The translations under genes and the position numbers were made by a program. A stretch of 64,000 bases of DNA from Nitrospira sp. KM1 (GTDB lineage Bacteria; Nitrospirota; Nitrospiria; Nitrospirales; Nitrospiraceae). The notes below the pieces were generated by a model, which was given only the letters and a program-made list of their open reading frames with translations, ran no database searches and was not told the DNA's origin. Shown here piece after piece: positions 44,708-53,947 of the stretch (position 1 is its first letter; the number at the start of each line of letters is the position of its first letter). The stretch covers positions 2,976,001 through 3,040,000 of the forward strand of contig NZ_AP022671.1 of the NCBI RefSeq assembly GCF_011405515.1, in the 5' to 3' direction.

Positions 44708-45187
44708 CTATTTCACGAACACCTTTTCCCGCTGAATTTTTTCTTGCAACTTGAGGAGTCCGTCCATCAGCGCCTCCGGCCTGGGAGGACAGCCTGGAAC
44801 ATAGACGTCCACGGGAACGATCTGATCGACGCCCTGCACGACGGCATAGCTGTTGTAATGGTTGCCTGACGTCGCGCAAGAGCCCATTGAAATGACGTAG
44901 CGCGGTTCGGGCATCTGATCGTAGATGCGTCGGATGACCGGGGCCATCTTGCGGCTGACGGTGCCGGCCACGATCATGAGATCCGACTGCCGGGGCGATG
45001 CGCGGAACACGCCGGCGCCGAACCGGTCGATGTCGTAGCGCGATGAAACGCTGGCGATCATTTCGATCGCGCAGCAGGCCAACCCGAACGTCATGGGCCA
45101 CAAGGCGGACTTGCGAGCCCAGTTTACGACCGCGTCCAAATTGGTCGTGATGATATTGGCTTCGAGTTGGCGCTCCAGAAAACTCAT
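44708..45187 (-). CDS. nuoB: NADH:quinone oxidoreductase subunit B
   Basis: Subunit carrying the terminal cluster N2, 159 residues from the preferred ATG at 45187, which has GAGGA five bases upstream. Cluster ligands are the tandem Cys in LACCAIEM, the Cys in GSCATSG and the Cys in [12 protein letters not shown] longer frame adds 12 residues without a ribosome site. It lies between nuoA (76-base gap) and nuoCD. Confidence 0.95.
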   Translation of the reverse strand: MSFLERQLEANIITTNLDAVVNWARKSALWPMTFGLACCAIEMIASVSSRYDIDRFGAGVFRASPRQSDLMIVAGTVSRKMAPVIRRIYDQMPEPRYVISMGSCATSGNHYNSYAVVQGVDQIVPVDVYVPGCPPRPEALMDGLLKLQEKIQREKVFVK

Positions 45188-45263
45188 GTTGTCCTCACCG
45201 TATTCCGTCCCGAATGCAGGCACACTGGGCGAACCGGATGGGCTGAACGAATACTGGCCTCGC

Positions 45264-45635
45264 TCAATCCCATTCTAACGCTCCCTTCTTCCACGCGTAC
45301 CACAGGCCGACCAGAAGAATGGCGATAAAGACCAGCATCTCCGCGAGTCCGAGGAAACCCAACGACTGAAACCGCACCGCCCAGGGAATAATGAAAATGA
45401 CTTCGATGTCGAAAATGACGAATAGCATCGCGATGATGTAGTAGCGAATCGGGAACTGAATGCGCGCATCGGAAAACAGCGGGCTGCCGCTCTCATATGG
45501 ATTGAGCTTGGCGCGATAGGGCCGGCTTGGCCTGACGAGCTTGCCCAATAATAGAGACGCCATGCCAAACACCACGGCAATCCCGATGAAGATCAGAATC
45601 GGGAGATAATTCAGCGGGGTCGTCTCTCCACCCAT
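45264..45635 (-). CDS. nuoA: NADH:quinone oxidoreductase subunit A
   Basis: Small membrane subunit with three helices, 123 residues. The conserved stretch [23 protein letters not shown] gives the family, followed by the Asp/Glu in [15 protein letters not shown]. It is the first structural subunit of the operon and begins nine bases after the MidA-like gene. Confidence 0.95.
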   Translation of the reverse strand: MGGETTPLNYLPILIFIGIAVVFGMASLLLGKLVRPSRPYRAKLNPYESGSPLFSDARIQFPIRYYIIAMLFVIFDIEVIFIIPWAVRFQSLGFLGLAEMLVFIAILLVGLWYAWKKGALEWD

Positions 45636-45644
45636 AGGTGTTCC

Positions 45645-46811
45645 TCACACCGCAGCGTACGCGCTCAATGCGGAGCCGAAAAATGGTTTGAATGCCAGGC
45701 CATCCAGTTCGGGACGCTCGATCCCTTTGTGCTGGACGAGAATCTTGAATGTGCGGCCCATGCCTTCCGGCTTCAGCAGATGAACAGCCGCTTGAAACTC
45801 CCGGCTTCCCGGTTCATGTCTGGCGATCAGTTCTTCGACCCCGAGACCCATGAGAAAGCTCATTTGATTGGTGAAACCCGTGACGGATAAACCGCACGCT
45901 TCTCCCACCGTGGCCAGAGTCGTAAAATCAACGTGCGCCGTCATGTCTTGCAGTCCGACCCTGATATATGGGTCTTCGGAGGTCATCTGTGCATGGTAAC
46001 AGATCAGCGTCCCGCGTGATCGCTCCGGCCCGTACAGGTCTCGTGCCGCATGGCCGTAATCGATGGTCATGACGATTCCACGGTTGAGACTGCCTGCGAC
46101 CTGCTGCATCCAGGCCGACGCCGCGAGGTTGATCTCCGTGCGATACCCGTCCGGCAGTTCGATGCGGACTCGCTCGAGATATTCGCGGAGGGCCGATTGG
46201 GACAGTGGCCTCAGACATTCGACGAACCGCCCGTCCCGGATCTCGACAAAGATTTCTAAAAGCACGCCGTCCTTCATTTCGACGCGGTGGACCGGGAAGG
46301 CATCGGGCAACTCGTTGCTGAACATCAACCCTGTCGTGCTGGATTCGCCGAGACCGCTCAGATCCTCAAGCCAGGTGATTTGGTCGAACCACGGTCGGAG
46401 ATGCTGTTGTTGCACGGACCTCATCGATGCACTGCGCTCGATCAAGACGTACCGCAACCGGCGCGCCAACGCGGGGCATTCGTCATGCGCGGCGGAGAGG
46501 ACATGTCGTGCGAGCAGTCCCTTTCCCGGCCCCATTTCGATCACGACGAAGGGGTTGGGATGGCCAAGAAGACTGTCGACTTGTTGCGCCTGTCTTGCGA
46601 GCGCCTGCCCCAAAATCGGATGGACATCCGAACTCGTATAGAAATCGCCTGACCACCCGATCCGCTCCTCGTGGGCTTCTGGAGGCCTCATGTAATACCC
46701 GAACTGAGGATGATAGAGCGCCAGTTCCATGAAACGGACAAATGGGATCGGTCCGGTAGCGGAGATCTCGGAGGCGATGGCGGCGATGAGTTCAGGGTGG
46801 CCAAGCGTCAT
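45645..46811 (-). CDS. MidA/NDUFAF7-family SAM-dependent methyltransferase
   Basis: A 388-residue class I methyltransferase of the COG1565/DUF185 family. Motif I reads VIEMGPGKGLLARH (GPGKG at 94-98), after the family block GDFYTSSDVHPILGQALA and before FSNELPDAFPVH. In mitochondria the family member NDUFAF7 (MidA) symmetrically dimethylates an Arg of NDUFS2, the NuoD homologue, and is needed for complex I assembly. Here the gene is the first of the nuo operon, nine bases before nuoA, so the same role on NuoCD is a reasonable inference. The ATG at 46811 matches the family start; a longer frame runs 25 codons upstream. Confidence 0.85.
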   Translation of the reverse strand: MTLGHPELIAAIASEISATGPIPFVRFMELALYHPQFGYYMRPPEAHEERIGWSGDFYTSSDVHPILGQALARQAQQVDSLLGHPNPFVVIEMGPGKGLLARHVLSAAHDECPALARRLRYVLIERSASMRSVQQQHLRPWFDQITWLEDLSGLGESSTTGLMFSNELPDAFPVHRVEMKDGVLLEIFVEIRDGRFVECLRPLSQSALREYLERVRIELPDGYRTEINLAASAWMQQVAGSLNRGIVMTIDYGHAARDLYGPERSRGTLICYHAQMTSEDPYIRVGLQDMTAHVDFTTLATVGEACGLSVTGFTNQMSFLMGLGVEELIARHEPGSREFQAAVHLLKPEGMGRTFKILVQHKGIERPELDGLAFKPFFGSALSAYAAV

Positions 46812-46872
46812 AAAGGTCCCGTTGTCGCGGACAAAGCACGGAAACCAGCATTGAGGGCGAAGAGAATACTCA

Positions 46873-46889
46873 CCCGTGCCCTGCACGGG
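46873..46889. repeat. Inverted repeat in the midA-nuo leader
   Basis: CCCGTGC and GCACGGG are perfect 7-base arms around a 3-base loop. On the expected transcript it would form a stem-loop near the 5' end, about 60 bases before the MidA-like start codon. It could be a leader structure or a protein-binding site. Confidence 0.4.
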
Positions 46890-46902
46890 CCAAAAGTGGC
46901 GT

Positions 46903-46932
46903 AGAGTAGCCTCGCGAGGCGAGTTAAGTCAA
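46903..46932 (-). promoter_or_regulatory. Candidate promoter of the midA-nuo operon
   Basis: On the minus strand TTGACT (46927-46932) and TACTCT (46903-46908) are 18 bases apart. The -35 is good and the -10 is weak. The spacer contains the perfect 12-bp palindrome GCCTCGCGAGGC (46909-46920), where a bound regulator would control access of RNA polymerase. Confidence 0.3.
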
Positions 46933-47247
46933 GGTGAACCAGCCTGAAATCATTGAATTTTTCAATGTTTCACGCACGTCGCTGTCGATGCGCTTGTGCC
47001 CTCAAATTTTAAGTGTCAATGCTCGAGCGTGGCGCCAGTAAGTCTCCGAGGCATTGAGGATGCCCGGCGTCTGGGAGAGGGGAGGAGGCGATTTGTTTCA
47101 TGACAGCATTTGGAAAAGACTTTATATGGGTTTTTTGACTGGAACGCACGATAGCGAAGGCCATTCGTGAGCCGGATCAGCCAGGGAGAATACGTGAAAA
47201 TGACTCTACAGGACAGGGGCAAACGTGAGCGAGGGAGCTGAGGCCGA

Positions 47248-49968
47248 TTAGGCCCCGTGGCACTTCTTATATTTTTTCCCGCTGCCGCAGGGGCAGGGAT
47301 CGTTTCGACCAACCTTGTCGTCGTTTCGCTGGACGGTTTGCGAGGCGATCGGTTCGTTCCCGCGATTAAGGATGAGCTTGGGCTGAGGAGGGGTGATGAC
47401 GGGAGGAGGCGGTGGGGCGGCGGCCGGACCGTCGTTTCTGACCGCCTGCACATGGAACAGCCGATCGATGGTGTCCGATTTGATGCGTTCCATCATGCCG
47501 GCGAAAAGATCAAACCCTTCCCGTTTGTATTCGATCAACGGATCTTTTTGGCCGTACCCGCGCAAACCGATTCCGTCGCGAAGATGGTCCATCGCCAGAA
47601 GATGGTCTTTCCAATGATGGTCGATCACCTGCAACATGAAATTCTTTTCGAGGAACCGCATGAGATCCGATGACAACTCACGCTCTTTGTGACCGTATGC
47701 CTCCTGGACCTGGTGTTTGAGGTCTTCAATGAGTGCGTCACGTCCCATGTCACGCAGCGATTCCCCACCGTCGTGTTTCCCCTGCGTCACATCGAGGCCG
47801 AACTGCCCCTGCATCATCTCGGTCAGGCCCTTCATGTCCCATTCCTCGGGATACTGTTCGGCTGGACAGTAGACAGTGAGTGCGGACTCTGCGATGGACG
47901 ACATCATGTCGAGAACGTCGCCGGCGAGGGTCTCTCCGCTCAGCACCGCTCGGCGGTGACGGTAGATCACTTCGCGCTGTTTGTTCATCACGTCGTCATA
48001 TTCGAGGAGTTGCTTCCGGATCTCGAAATTGTGGGCCTCCACCTTTTTCTGCGCATTGGCGATGGCGCGCGTGACCATGCCGTGCTCGATGGGAATGCCT
48101 TCCTCCATTCCGAGCTTGAGCATCAGCTGCGAGACTCGTTCGGAGGCGAAGATGCGCATCAGATCGTCTTCCAGAGACAAATAGAAGCGGGATGAACCGG
48201 GGTCGCCCTGACGTCCGGCCCGACCGCGGAGCTGATTGTCGATGCGCCGGCTCTCGTGCCGCTCCGTCCCCAGGATATGGAGTCCGCCCAACCCGACCAC
48301 GTCCTGTTTGTTCTTTTCACAATCGGAGCGGATGTCCTCGTAGACGGCCAGTTTTCGCTCATCGGGAAGATTCTCTTCCCGATACAGCACCTGCTTGAAC
48401 ATGAAATCCGCGTTGCCGCCGAGAAGAATATCGGTGCCGCGGCCTGCCATATTGGTGGCGATGGTCACGGCTCCCTTGCGCCCGGCCTGAGCGACGATTT
48501 CCGCTTCGCGCTCGTGCTGTTTTGCGTTCAACACGTTGTGCTTGACCCCGCTGCGGCTCAGCATGCCGGCGATCTTTTCGGACTTCTCGATCGAAATGGT
48601 GCCAACCAGCACGGGTTGGCCCCGTTCATGGCACTCCTTGATCTCTTCGACGATGGCCGCGAATTTTTCCTTCTCCGTGCGATAGACGACGTCGGCGTAA
48701 TCGAGCCTCACCATCTTCCGGTTGGTCGGCACCACGTTCACATCCAGATTGTAAATCTTGGCGAACTCCGAGGCTTCCGTGTCCGCGGTCCCGGTCATGC
48801 CTCCCAGCTTCTTGTACATGCGGAAGTAGTTCTGGAACGTAACGGAGGCGAGCGTTTGATTCTCATTGGCGATTTTGACGCCTTCCTTGGCCTCGACGGC
48901 CTGATGGAGTCCGTCGCTCCAGCGGCGCCCCGGCATCAAGCGACCGGTGAACTCGTCGACGATGATGACCTCACCGTCTTTCACGACGTAATCGACATCC
49001 CTCCGGTAAAGCGCGTGGGCCTGAAGGGCTTTGACCACGTGGTGCACCATGTCCATGTTCGCGGGATCATATAAATTGTCGACTCCTAGGAGCCGTTCGA
49101 CCCGGGCGTTGCCGTCTTCCGTCAACGAGGCGGTCTTCGTTTTTTCCTCGATCGTATAGTCTTGTTCGACCTTGAGTTGGGGGATGATGGCATTGATGCG
49201 ATAGTACAGGTCAGTCGTTTGGTCGGTCGGGCCCGAAATGATCAGCGGCGTTCTGGCTTCGTCGATCAGAATGCTATCCACCTCGTCGACGATGGCGAAA
49301 TTCAATTCCCGTTGCACGCACTGGTTCAAATCCGTGACGACCAGGTTGTCCCGCAGATAATCGAAGCCGTACTCATTGTTCGTGCCGTACGTAATATCCG
49401 CCCGGTAGGCCTCTGGCCTGGTGCAGGGGCGCAGGTGCTGCAGGCGACGGTCCGACGCCTCGTAGGTCGGATCGAAGAAGAACGAGGCATCGTGCTGAAT
49501 GACTCCGGTGGACAGTCCGAGCGCATGGTACAGCTGTCCCATCCATTGGGCGTCCCGTTTCGCCAGGTAATCGTTGACGGTGACCAAATGGGCGCCCTTA
49601 CCTTCGAGCGCATTCAGATAGATGGGAAGGGTCGCCACCAAAGTTTTGCCTTCCCCGGTCTTCATTTCCGAAATGCGACCCTTGTGCAGGATCATCCCGC
49701 CGATGAGCTGCACGTCGAAATGCCGCATGTTGAGTTTCCGTTTTGACATTTCCCGGCAGACGGCAAAGGCCTCCGGCAGAATGTCGTCGAGTGTCTCTCC
49801 GGCGCTGAGCCGTTTCTTGAACTCCTGGGTCTTGTCGGTGAGGGCTTCGTCCGAGAGCGGGGCAAGAGAAGCCTCCAGACCGTTGATACGTTGGACGACA
49901 GGCATCAACGCCTTGATTTCACGTTCGTTCTTGCTGCCGAAGACGAGATTCAATACTTGTGTCAGCAT
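47248..49968 (-). CDS. secA: Protein translocase ATPase SecA
   Basis: Motor of the Sec export pathway, 906 residues. It shows the DEAD-type nucleotide-binding domain ([30 protein letters not shown]), the second motor domain with GRGTDI and [10 protein letters not shown], the helical scaffold, a Pro-rich linker and the C-terminal zinc finger ([12 protein letters not shown]) used for SecB and ribosome contact. The ATG at 49968 is two codons inside a GTG-started frame; no clear ribosome-binding site is visible for either. It diverges from the small His/Cys protein gene. Confidence 0.96.
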   Translation of the reverse strand: MLTQVLNLVFGSKNEREIKALMPVVQRINGLEASLAPLSDEALTDKTQEFKKRLSAGETLDDILPEAFAVCREMSKRKLNMRHFDVQLIGGMILHKGRISEMKTGEGKTLVATLPIYLNALEGKGAHLVTVNDYLAKRDAQWMGQLYHALGLSTGVIQHDASFFFDPTYEASDRRLQHLRPCTRPEAYRADITYGTNNEYGFDYLRDNLVVTDLNQCVQRELNFAIVDEVDSILIDEARTPLIISGPTDQTTDLYYRINAIIPQLKVEQDYTIEEKTKTASLTEDGNARVERLLGVDNLYDPANMDMVHHVVKALQAHALYRRDVDYVVKDGEVIIVDEFTGRLMPGRRWSDGLHQAVEAKEGVKIANENQTLASVTFQNYFRMYKKLGGMTGTADTEASEFAKIYNLDVNVVPTNRKMVRLDYADVVYRTEKEKFAAIVEEIKECHERGQPVLVGTISIEKSEKIAGMLSRSGVKHNVLNAKQHEREAEIVAQAGRKGAVTIATNMAGRGTDILLGGNADFMFKQVLYREENLPDERKLAVYEDIRSDCEKNKQDVVGLGGLHILGTERHESRRIDNQLRGRAGRQGDPGSSRFYLSLEDDLMRIFASERVSQLMLKLGMEEGIPIEHGMVTRAIANAQKKVEAHNFEIRKQLLEYDDVMNKQREVIYRHRRAVLSGETLAGDVLDMMSSIAESALTVYCPAEQYPEEWDMKGLTEMMQGQFGLDVTQGKHDGGESLRDMGRDALIEDLKHQVQEAYGHKERELSSDLMRFLEKNFMLQVIDHHWKDHLLAMDHLRDGIGLRGYGQKDPLIEYKREGFDLFAGMMERIKSDTIDRLFHVQAVRNDGPAAAPPPPPVITPPQPKLILNRGNEPIASQTVQRNDDKVGRNDPCPCGSGKKYKKCHGA

Positions 49969-50099
49969 GGTCACGTGTTATTTATTTAACGGTACCGGCC
50001 GTGCTCATCGCAAGTGTGACGAGCTATTCTGCGGGAGTATACCGGAAACGTACGGTGAATCCTATCGTGAAGACGGCGGAGTTTTAGCGGAGCATCGCC

Positions 50100-50129
50100 T
50101 TGACTCCCCTTGACGCATTCCAGTACCAT
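50100..50129 (+). promoter_or_regulatory. Candidate promoter of the His/Cys protein-TonB run
   Basis: TTGACT (50100-50105) and TACCAT (50124-50129) are 18 bases apart and end 17 bases before the ATG of the first gene of the run. The leader would be short, with AGGAAG as ribosome-binding site. The fit is moderate. Confidence 0.3.
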
Positions 50130-50146
50130 CGCAGCAGGAAGCTTCG

Positions 50147-50458
50147 ATGCCCATGAACGTACGCATGGTCCGATCACTCGTCTCTCTGCTGGTCCTAGGG
50201 ATCATCGTCATGGGCGGGCTTGCGTCCGCGCAATCGCTTACCCATGAATCCCAACATGCCCATCATCAAAAGGCCACTCACGGGACCGTGTTGTGTTCTT
50301 GGATGTGCGCCACAGGGCACGTCTTGGATGCAGCCGTTGTCCCTGACCTTATCGAGCAGCGCCCCGTTGCGTTAGCCGAACCGTACACCATCAAGACCGT
50401 TCCCTCTCTCCATTCTTCGATCGTCACTTCCCGCGGACCTCCTGCTCATACCCTGTAG
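50147..50458 (+). CDS. Small secreted His/Cys protein (CxWxC type), copy 1
   Basis: A 103-residue protein with a signal peptide (cleavage near GLASAQ), then a His-rich stretch (HESQHAHHQKATHG), the motif CSWMC and a C-terminal SRGPP. I know no named family with certainty. The design is the same as that of the protein at 53539-53856: signal peptide, His cluster, C-x-W-x-C, about 45 residues, SRGPP. His and Cys clusters in a periplasmic protein suggest metal binding, most likely copper or zinc, by inference. AGGAA precedes the ATG by six bases. It opens the TonB run, 94 bases before tonB. Confidence 0.7.
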   Translation: MPMNVRMVRSLVSLLVLGIIVMGGLASAQSLTHESQHAHHQKATHGTVLCSWMCATGHVLDAAVVPDLIEQRPVALAEPYTIKTVPSLHSSIVTSRGPPAHTL

Positions 50459-50552
50459 CATTTCCAGTTGACGCAACCGGTTCAGGCAGTCGAACCGGCT
50501 TCATCGCGTCCACCGTTTGCGGGCGTAATCGTCCAGACAGGCGGAACGAGCT

Positions 50553-51644
50553 ATGCGGGGGGTAGAGTCGGTGAATTTTTCTAACACGGCCACCGCGGTC
50601 GATGCAAAACAGATGAGCGGACAGCTTCGGCTCCGCGGCTGGGGTCTGTCCATAGGGCTGCACGGGTTTGCTGTGGCAGGTTCGATGCTTTTGATGGCGC
50701 AGATCCAACCTCCGCCATTGAAAGAGACGTTCCAGTGGGATGTTTCGGTCGTTGAGGCTCCTACGGAAAAGCCGGTCATGGCTGCGGCCCAACCTATGCG
50801 CGCGCCGGTGCCGCCCACGCCTCCACGGCCTCAAAAGGCGACTCCAGCGGCTGAACCTCCTCCTCCCGTTGTGACACGGTCCGTGCAATCCAAGGAGCAG
50901 CCTGTCGTCATGCAGCGCGATCAGCCGCGAACCATCGAACAAGTGACCCCGGTCGTTCAAGCCCAACCGGTCGAACAACACCAGGAACCCGTTCAGGAAA
51001 ATATTCAACCCCAGCAAGTCCAGATGGCCGAGCGGCAGGTTGAACAAGCAACCCATGAAGCCGTACGACACGAAGAGCCGGTCCAAGAAGCGCCTCCTTA
51101 CGAGAAAGTGATCGCACCGGCGCAGCCGGTGCCCACTCAAACGACGGTGGCAGCCGTTCAGCACGAGATGGCGCCCGCAGCGATCGAACAGCAGCGTCAC
51201 GATGCCCCGGTCCAGCGTGCTGCGCCTGCGCAGGAATCCAGTCCGCCGGTATCGGAACGGGCGGACAGCGTGGCTGCAGCCCCTCCGGCTCCCATGGTGA
51301 CGGAGACGCCCGTTCAAGTCGCAAAAGCAACTGTTTCGGGTCCGGAAACCAAGGCCGATCACCGCTGGATCGCCGAATCGCTTGGCCGCAGACTGGCCGA
51401 ACTCAAACGCTATCCCAGTTCTGCGAGGATGAACGGGCTGGAGGGAAAGGTCATTCTGAAAGCCGTCATCCGTTCAGACGGACAATTAGCCGAGGTGTCG
51501 GTGCAGAAAAGTTCCGGGCATGCCGTTCTCGATGCTGCGGCCATAGAAGCCGTCAGGCTGGCCTGCCCGCTGCACATGAAGCATGCGATCGAGAGGCCTC
51601 AGGTGGTCGTCAGTGTACCGATGGTGTACAGCCTTGCCAATTAA
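50553..51644 (+). CDS. tonB: TonB-family energy transducer
   Basis: A 363-residue TonB protein that couples inner-membrane proton-motive force to outer-membrane receptors. One N-terminal helix (SIGLHGFAVAGSMLLMAQI) is followed by a periplasmic linker of about 200 residues rich in Pro, Gln, Val and Glu, and a C-terminal TonB domain (RYPSSARMNGLEGKVILKAVI, with SSGHAVLDAAAIEAVR). No exbB or exbD is adjacent, so these must be elsewhere. The linker has unusually many Gln-Pro-Val repeats. The start at 50553 is the first ATG; a GTG six codons later is possible. Confidence 0.88.
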   Translation: MRGVESVNFSNTATAVDAKQMSGQLRLRGWGLSIGLHGFAVAGSMLLMAQIQPPPLKETFQWDVSVVEAPTEKPVMAAAQPMRAPVPPTPPRPQKATPAAEPPPPVVTRSVQSKEQPVVMQRDQPRTIEQVTPVVQAQPVEQHQEPVQENIQPQQVQMAERQVEQATHEAVRHEEPVQEAPPYEKVIAPAQPVPTQTTVAAVQHEMAPAAIEQQRHDAPVQRAAPAQESSPPVSERADSVAAAPPAPMVTETPVQVAKATVSGPETKADHRWIAESLGRRLAELKRYPSSARMNGLEGKVILKAVIRSDGQLAEVSVQKSSGHAVLDAAAIEAVRLACPLHMKHAIERPQVVVSVPMVYSLAN

Positions 51645-51675
51645 TGACGGAAGAAAAGGCGATCCGCCGGAACGA

Positions 51676-52983
51676 ATGGGCAAACCGGTGATGATTGCGG
51701 GGCCATCCCGCAGAGCAGGATGGTTCGCGGTCTACGGGGTATGGCTCGCCCTATCCGCTACGTCGGCCTGGTCGGGGTCGCAGCTTCCCGTCGAATTCGG
51801 TCAAAAGGACGTCCACACCCATCACGTCAAAAGCGTCGTCGGTCCTTCAGTCCACATCGATGAAAAAGGATTCATCGCCGCCGCCTGGGTGGAAGAGGAT
51901 AAGGATGTACGCACGATCTTCTTTGCAAAGTCCGATACACCCGGCGGACCACTTGGGCAGCCGGTTCGAGTCAATGATCCATCCGAGAGCCCCTATTACA
52001 GACAGGAGTCACCCGCGCTGTCGCTCCATGGAAACGATGTTTTCCTGACCTGGTCGAAGACGCATCCCAACATGACTCCTGACAAGCCGTTTTCCAGCGA
52101 GCTCCGCTTGAGCCGATCCCATGACGGCGGGCGTACATTCGCCCCGTCCACTCTCGTCAACGATGACGGGCAGGTGATCAATCATACGTTCGATGCCATG
52201 CAGGTGGCCCCCGATGGCGCCGTCCATATGGCGTGGATCGATGGTCGCGAAGGCAAGAAAGAACCGGGAACATTTGTGGCCCGCTCGGCCGACGGTGGAC
52301 GGACGGTTACGAAGAACATGAAAGTCGATGAGAATACCTGCGTCTGTTGCCGGACGGCATTAGCCGCCTCTTCCGACGGAACCATTTATCTGGCTTGGAG
52401 AAAAATCCTCGACGGGAACGTTCGTGAAATCGTGGTGTCGCGGTCGATCGACGGAGGGGAGAACTTTTCCCGTCCAACCATCGTCGGGAACGACCGGTGG
52501 GTCTATCCTGCCTGCCCGCATCGGCCGGCTTCTCTCGGTGTCGATCGCCAGGGGCGCCTCTATGTCGCGTGGTACACCGAGGGTGCAGACGAGACTCCTG
52601 CGATCTATCTGGCTTATTCGGACGACAAGGGCTCCACGTTCTCAGAGAAGCATCAACTGAATCGCTCGAAAGGAACCTTTCCGGACCATCCGCAAATGGC
52701 GGTCGATCAGGAGGGCCGGGTCGTCGTTGTCTGGGAAGAACAATCACCGGTACGCCGCGAGGTTGTCGTCAGCTACTCTGTTGATCGAGGCGGGTCGTTC
52801 AGCATTCCGATGAAACTCAACGAAAAAAACGGTCAAACGCCGACTGTCGCGGTGAACCAACAGGGAACCGTGGTGATGGGTTGGAAAGAACATGCCATGC
52901 CGGCTCATCGAATGGTGCTACAGACCATGTCATTTCCCTCCGTGCAGGTTGCCGGAGAAGGATCCGGCCGTCATGGGCACTAG
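51676..52983 (+). CDS. Secreted Asp-box (BNR) beta-propeller protein
   Basis: A protein of about 435 residues with a signal peptide and at least five Asp-box repeats of the form S-x-D-x-G-x-T-F (SHDGGRTF, SADGGRTV, SIDGGENF, SDDKGSTF, SVDRGGSF), giving a sialidase-like propeller. The sialidase Arg triad and FRIP motif were not found, so sialidase activity is doubtful. One loop holds a C-x-C-C motif (Cys222, 224, 225). Placed between tonB and a thioredoxin gene, it may bind a metal or substrate in the periplasm. The ATG at 51676 begins the signal peptide; an ATG five codons later is possible. It overlaps the next gene by 11 bases. Confidence 0.72.
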   Translation: MGKPVMIAGPSRRAGWFAVYGVWLALSATSAWSGSQLPVEFGQKDVHTHHVKSVVGPSVHIDEKGFIAAAWVEEDKDVRTIFFAKSDTPGGPLGQPVRVNDPSESPYYRQESPALSLHGNDVFLTWSKTHPNMTPDKPFSSELRLSRSHDGGRTFAPSTLVNDDGQVINHTFDAMQVAPDGAVHMAWIDGREGKKEPGTFVARSADGGRTVTKNMKVDENTCVCCRTALAASSDGTIYLAWRKILDGNVREIVVSRSIDGGENFSRPTIVGNDRWVYPACPHRPASLGVDRQGRLYVAWYTEGADETPAIYLAYSDDKGSTFSEKHQLNRSKGTFPDHPQMAVDQEGRVVVVWEEQSPVRREVVVSYSVDRGGSFSIPMKLNEKNGQTPTVAVNQQGTVVMGWKEHAMPAHRMVLQTMSFPSVQVAGEGSGRHGH

Positions 52984-53542
52984 CCTCGGCACCCGGTTGG
53001 TCTGTTTGCTCATGCTTGTGGGCGCGGTCTTGCAGACAGGAGACGGCCCGGTATTCGGCGGTGACTCCGCCTCCCGTGATCCCTTTGCCGAACTGAAAAT
53101 CAACCGCACGACTGCCGATCGGATCCTCGAGCCGTTCGATCTGAAGGGGCTCGACGGGGCTTCCGTCCGTTCGGGGGATCTCAATGGGAAAGTGGTGTTG
53201 TTGAATTTTTGGGCGACCTGGTGCGGCCCCTGCAAAGAGGAAATGCCGTCATTAGCACGGCTGCAGCGCGGGTTCGATCCACAGCGATTCGCCGTGGTTA
53301 CGATCACGACCGATGTGCAGCCTCAGGGCATCAAGCAGTTTCTGAATCACTTGGGGATCACGTTACCGGTGCTTTTCGATGAAGACCAGGAGGTTTCGCG
53401 CGGCCTCATGGTGCGCGGATTGCCCACGACCGTACTCGTTGCATCCGACGGGAGAGTGGTCGGCCGCGCCGTGGGACCGCGAGCCTGGGACAGCCCGGAA
53501 TCATTGAATTTGGTGAGGCACGTGCTCGACGACCAGAAATGA
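52973..53542 (+). CDS. TlpA/ResA-type thioredoxin, membrane-anchored or periplasmic
   Basis: A 189-residue thioredoxin-fold protein with an N-terminal hydrophobic segment (LVCLLMLVGAVL) and the active site WCGPC (83-87) in the AhpC/TSA-Redoxin context LLNFWATWCGPCKEEMPSL, with the cis-Pro in RGLPTTVLV. TlpA and ResA proteins reduce cysteines in periplasmic partners, for example in cytochrome c or copper-site assembly. The likely partners here are the Cys-rich products of neighbouring genes, by inference. The start at 52973 lies within the end of the propeller gene, and the stop overlaps the next gene (ATGA). Confidence 0.85.
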   Translation: MGTSLGTRLVCLLMLVGAVLQTGDGPVFGGDSASRDPFAELKINRTTADRILEPFDLKGLDGASVRSGDLNGKVVLLNFWATWCGPCKEEMPSLARLQRGFDPQRFAVVTITTDVQPQGIKQFLNHLGITLPVLFDEDQEVSRGLMVRGLPTTVLVASDGRVVGRAVGPRAWDSPESLNLVRHVLDDQK

Positions 53543-53856
53543 AGCGGGCTCCCGTTCTATTGTCATTGACCGTCGCCCTCTTTTATGCCGCATTGGCGAT
53601 GGGGGCGGCCGGTTGCCAGTTTCTTCATCCGGACAGCCCGTTCCACTCCAGGCACCAGAGCAACTCTCACGTGGCTCACTCGGCGATATGCGCCTGGGCC
53701 TGCCAGGTCAATCCGTCGGCTGCGCTCGTCCCGGTGATTCCATCGGTGACCCTTCTATTCATGCTCTCGCGGGTCCTGCCGCTTCTCAGGACTCCCTACA
53801 TTTCCTTCGCATCGCCCGTTCGGCTCTCCCGCGGCCCCCCACTCGTTGCGCGCTGA
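53539..53856 (+). CDS. Small secreted His/Cys protein (CxWxC type), copy 2
   Basis: A 105-residue protein with a signal peptide that may carry a lipobox-like end (MGAAGC), a His-rich stretch (HSRHQSNSHVAHS), the motif CAWAC and a C-terminal SRGPP. The order of elements matches the protein at 50147-50458, so the two are probably distant paralogues. It overlaps the TlpA-like gene by four bases (ATGA) and precedes the TonB-dependent receptor by 91 bases. The tight linkage to a thioredoxin suggests that its Cys pair is kept reduced for metal binding, which is inference. Confidence 0.68.
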   Translation: MKRAPVLLSLTVALFYAALAMGAAGCQFLHPDSPFHSRHQSNSHVAHSAICAWACQVNPSAALVPVIPSVTLLFMLSRVLPLLRTPYISFASPVRLSRGPPLVAR

Positions 53857-53947
53857 GTTCTATCACCGTCATTCGGTTTTTCACAGGCAAAAGACACCGC
53901 CTGCTTCATGGGCGCTGTCCAGCCCACCATTGAAGGAGTATCGAGCC

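Larger units (their letters stand above)
46812..47247. other. 436-bp intergenic region upstream of the midA-nuo operon
   Basis: No gene is recognised between the MidA-like gene and the secA stop, both on the minus strand. The region holds a candidate promoter (46903-46932), two GC-rich inverted repeats (46873-46889 and the 12-bp palindrome at 46909-46920) and an AT-rich inverted repeat, CATTGA-ATTTT-TCAATG, at 46951-46967. The part nearer secA (47100-47140) is AT-rich with short T-runs. Confidence 0.6.

Noticed and set aside
50424-51362. 312-codon open frame on the minus strand inside tonB
   Set aside because: It is the antisense of a Pro/Gln-rich repeat region in tonB; the product is Arg/Gly/His-rich low complexity with no family match, as expected for a shadow of a GC-rich gene.
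51676-52983. Calling the Asp-box protein a sialidase
   Set aside because: Asp boxes occur in many propellers; the FRIP motif and Arg triad were not found.
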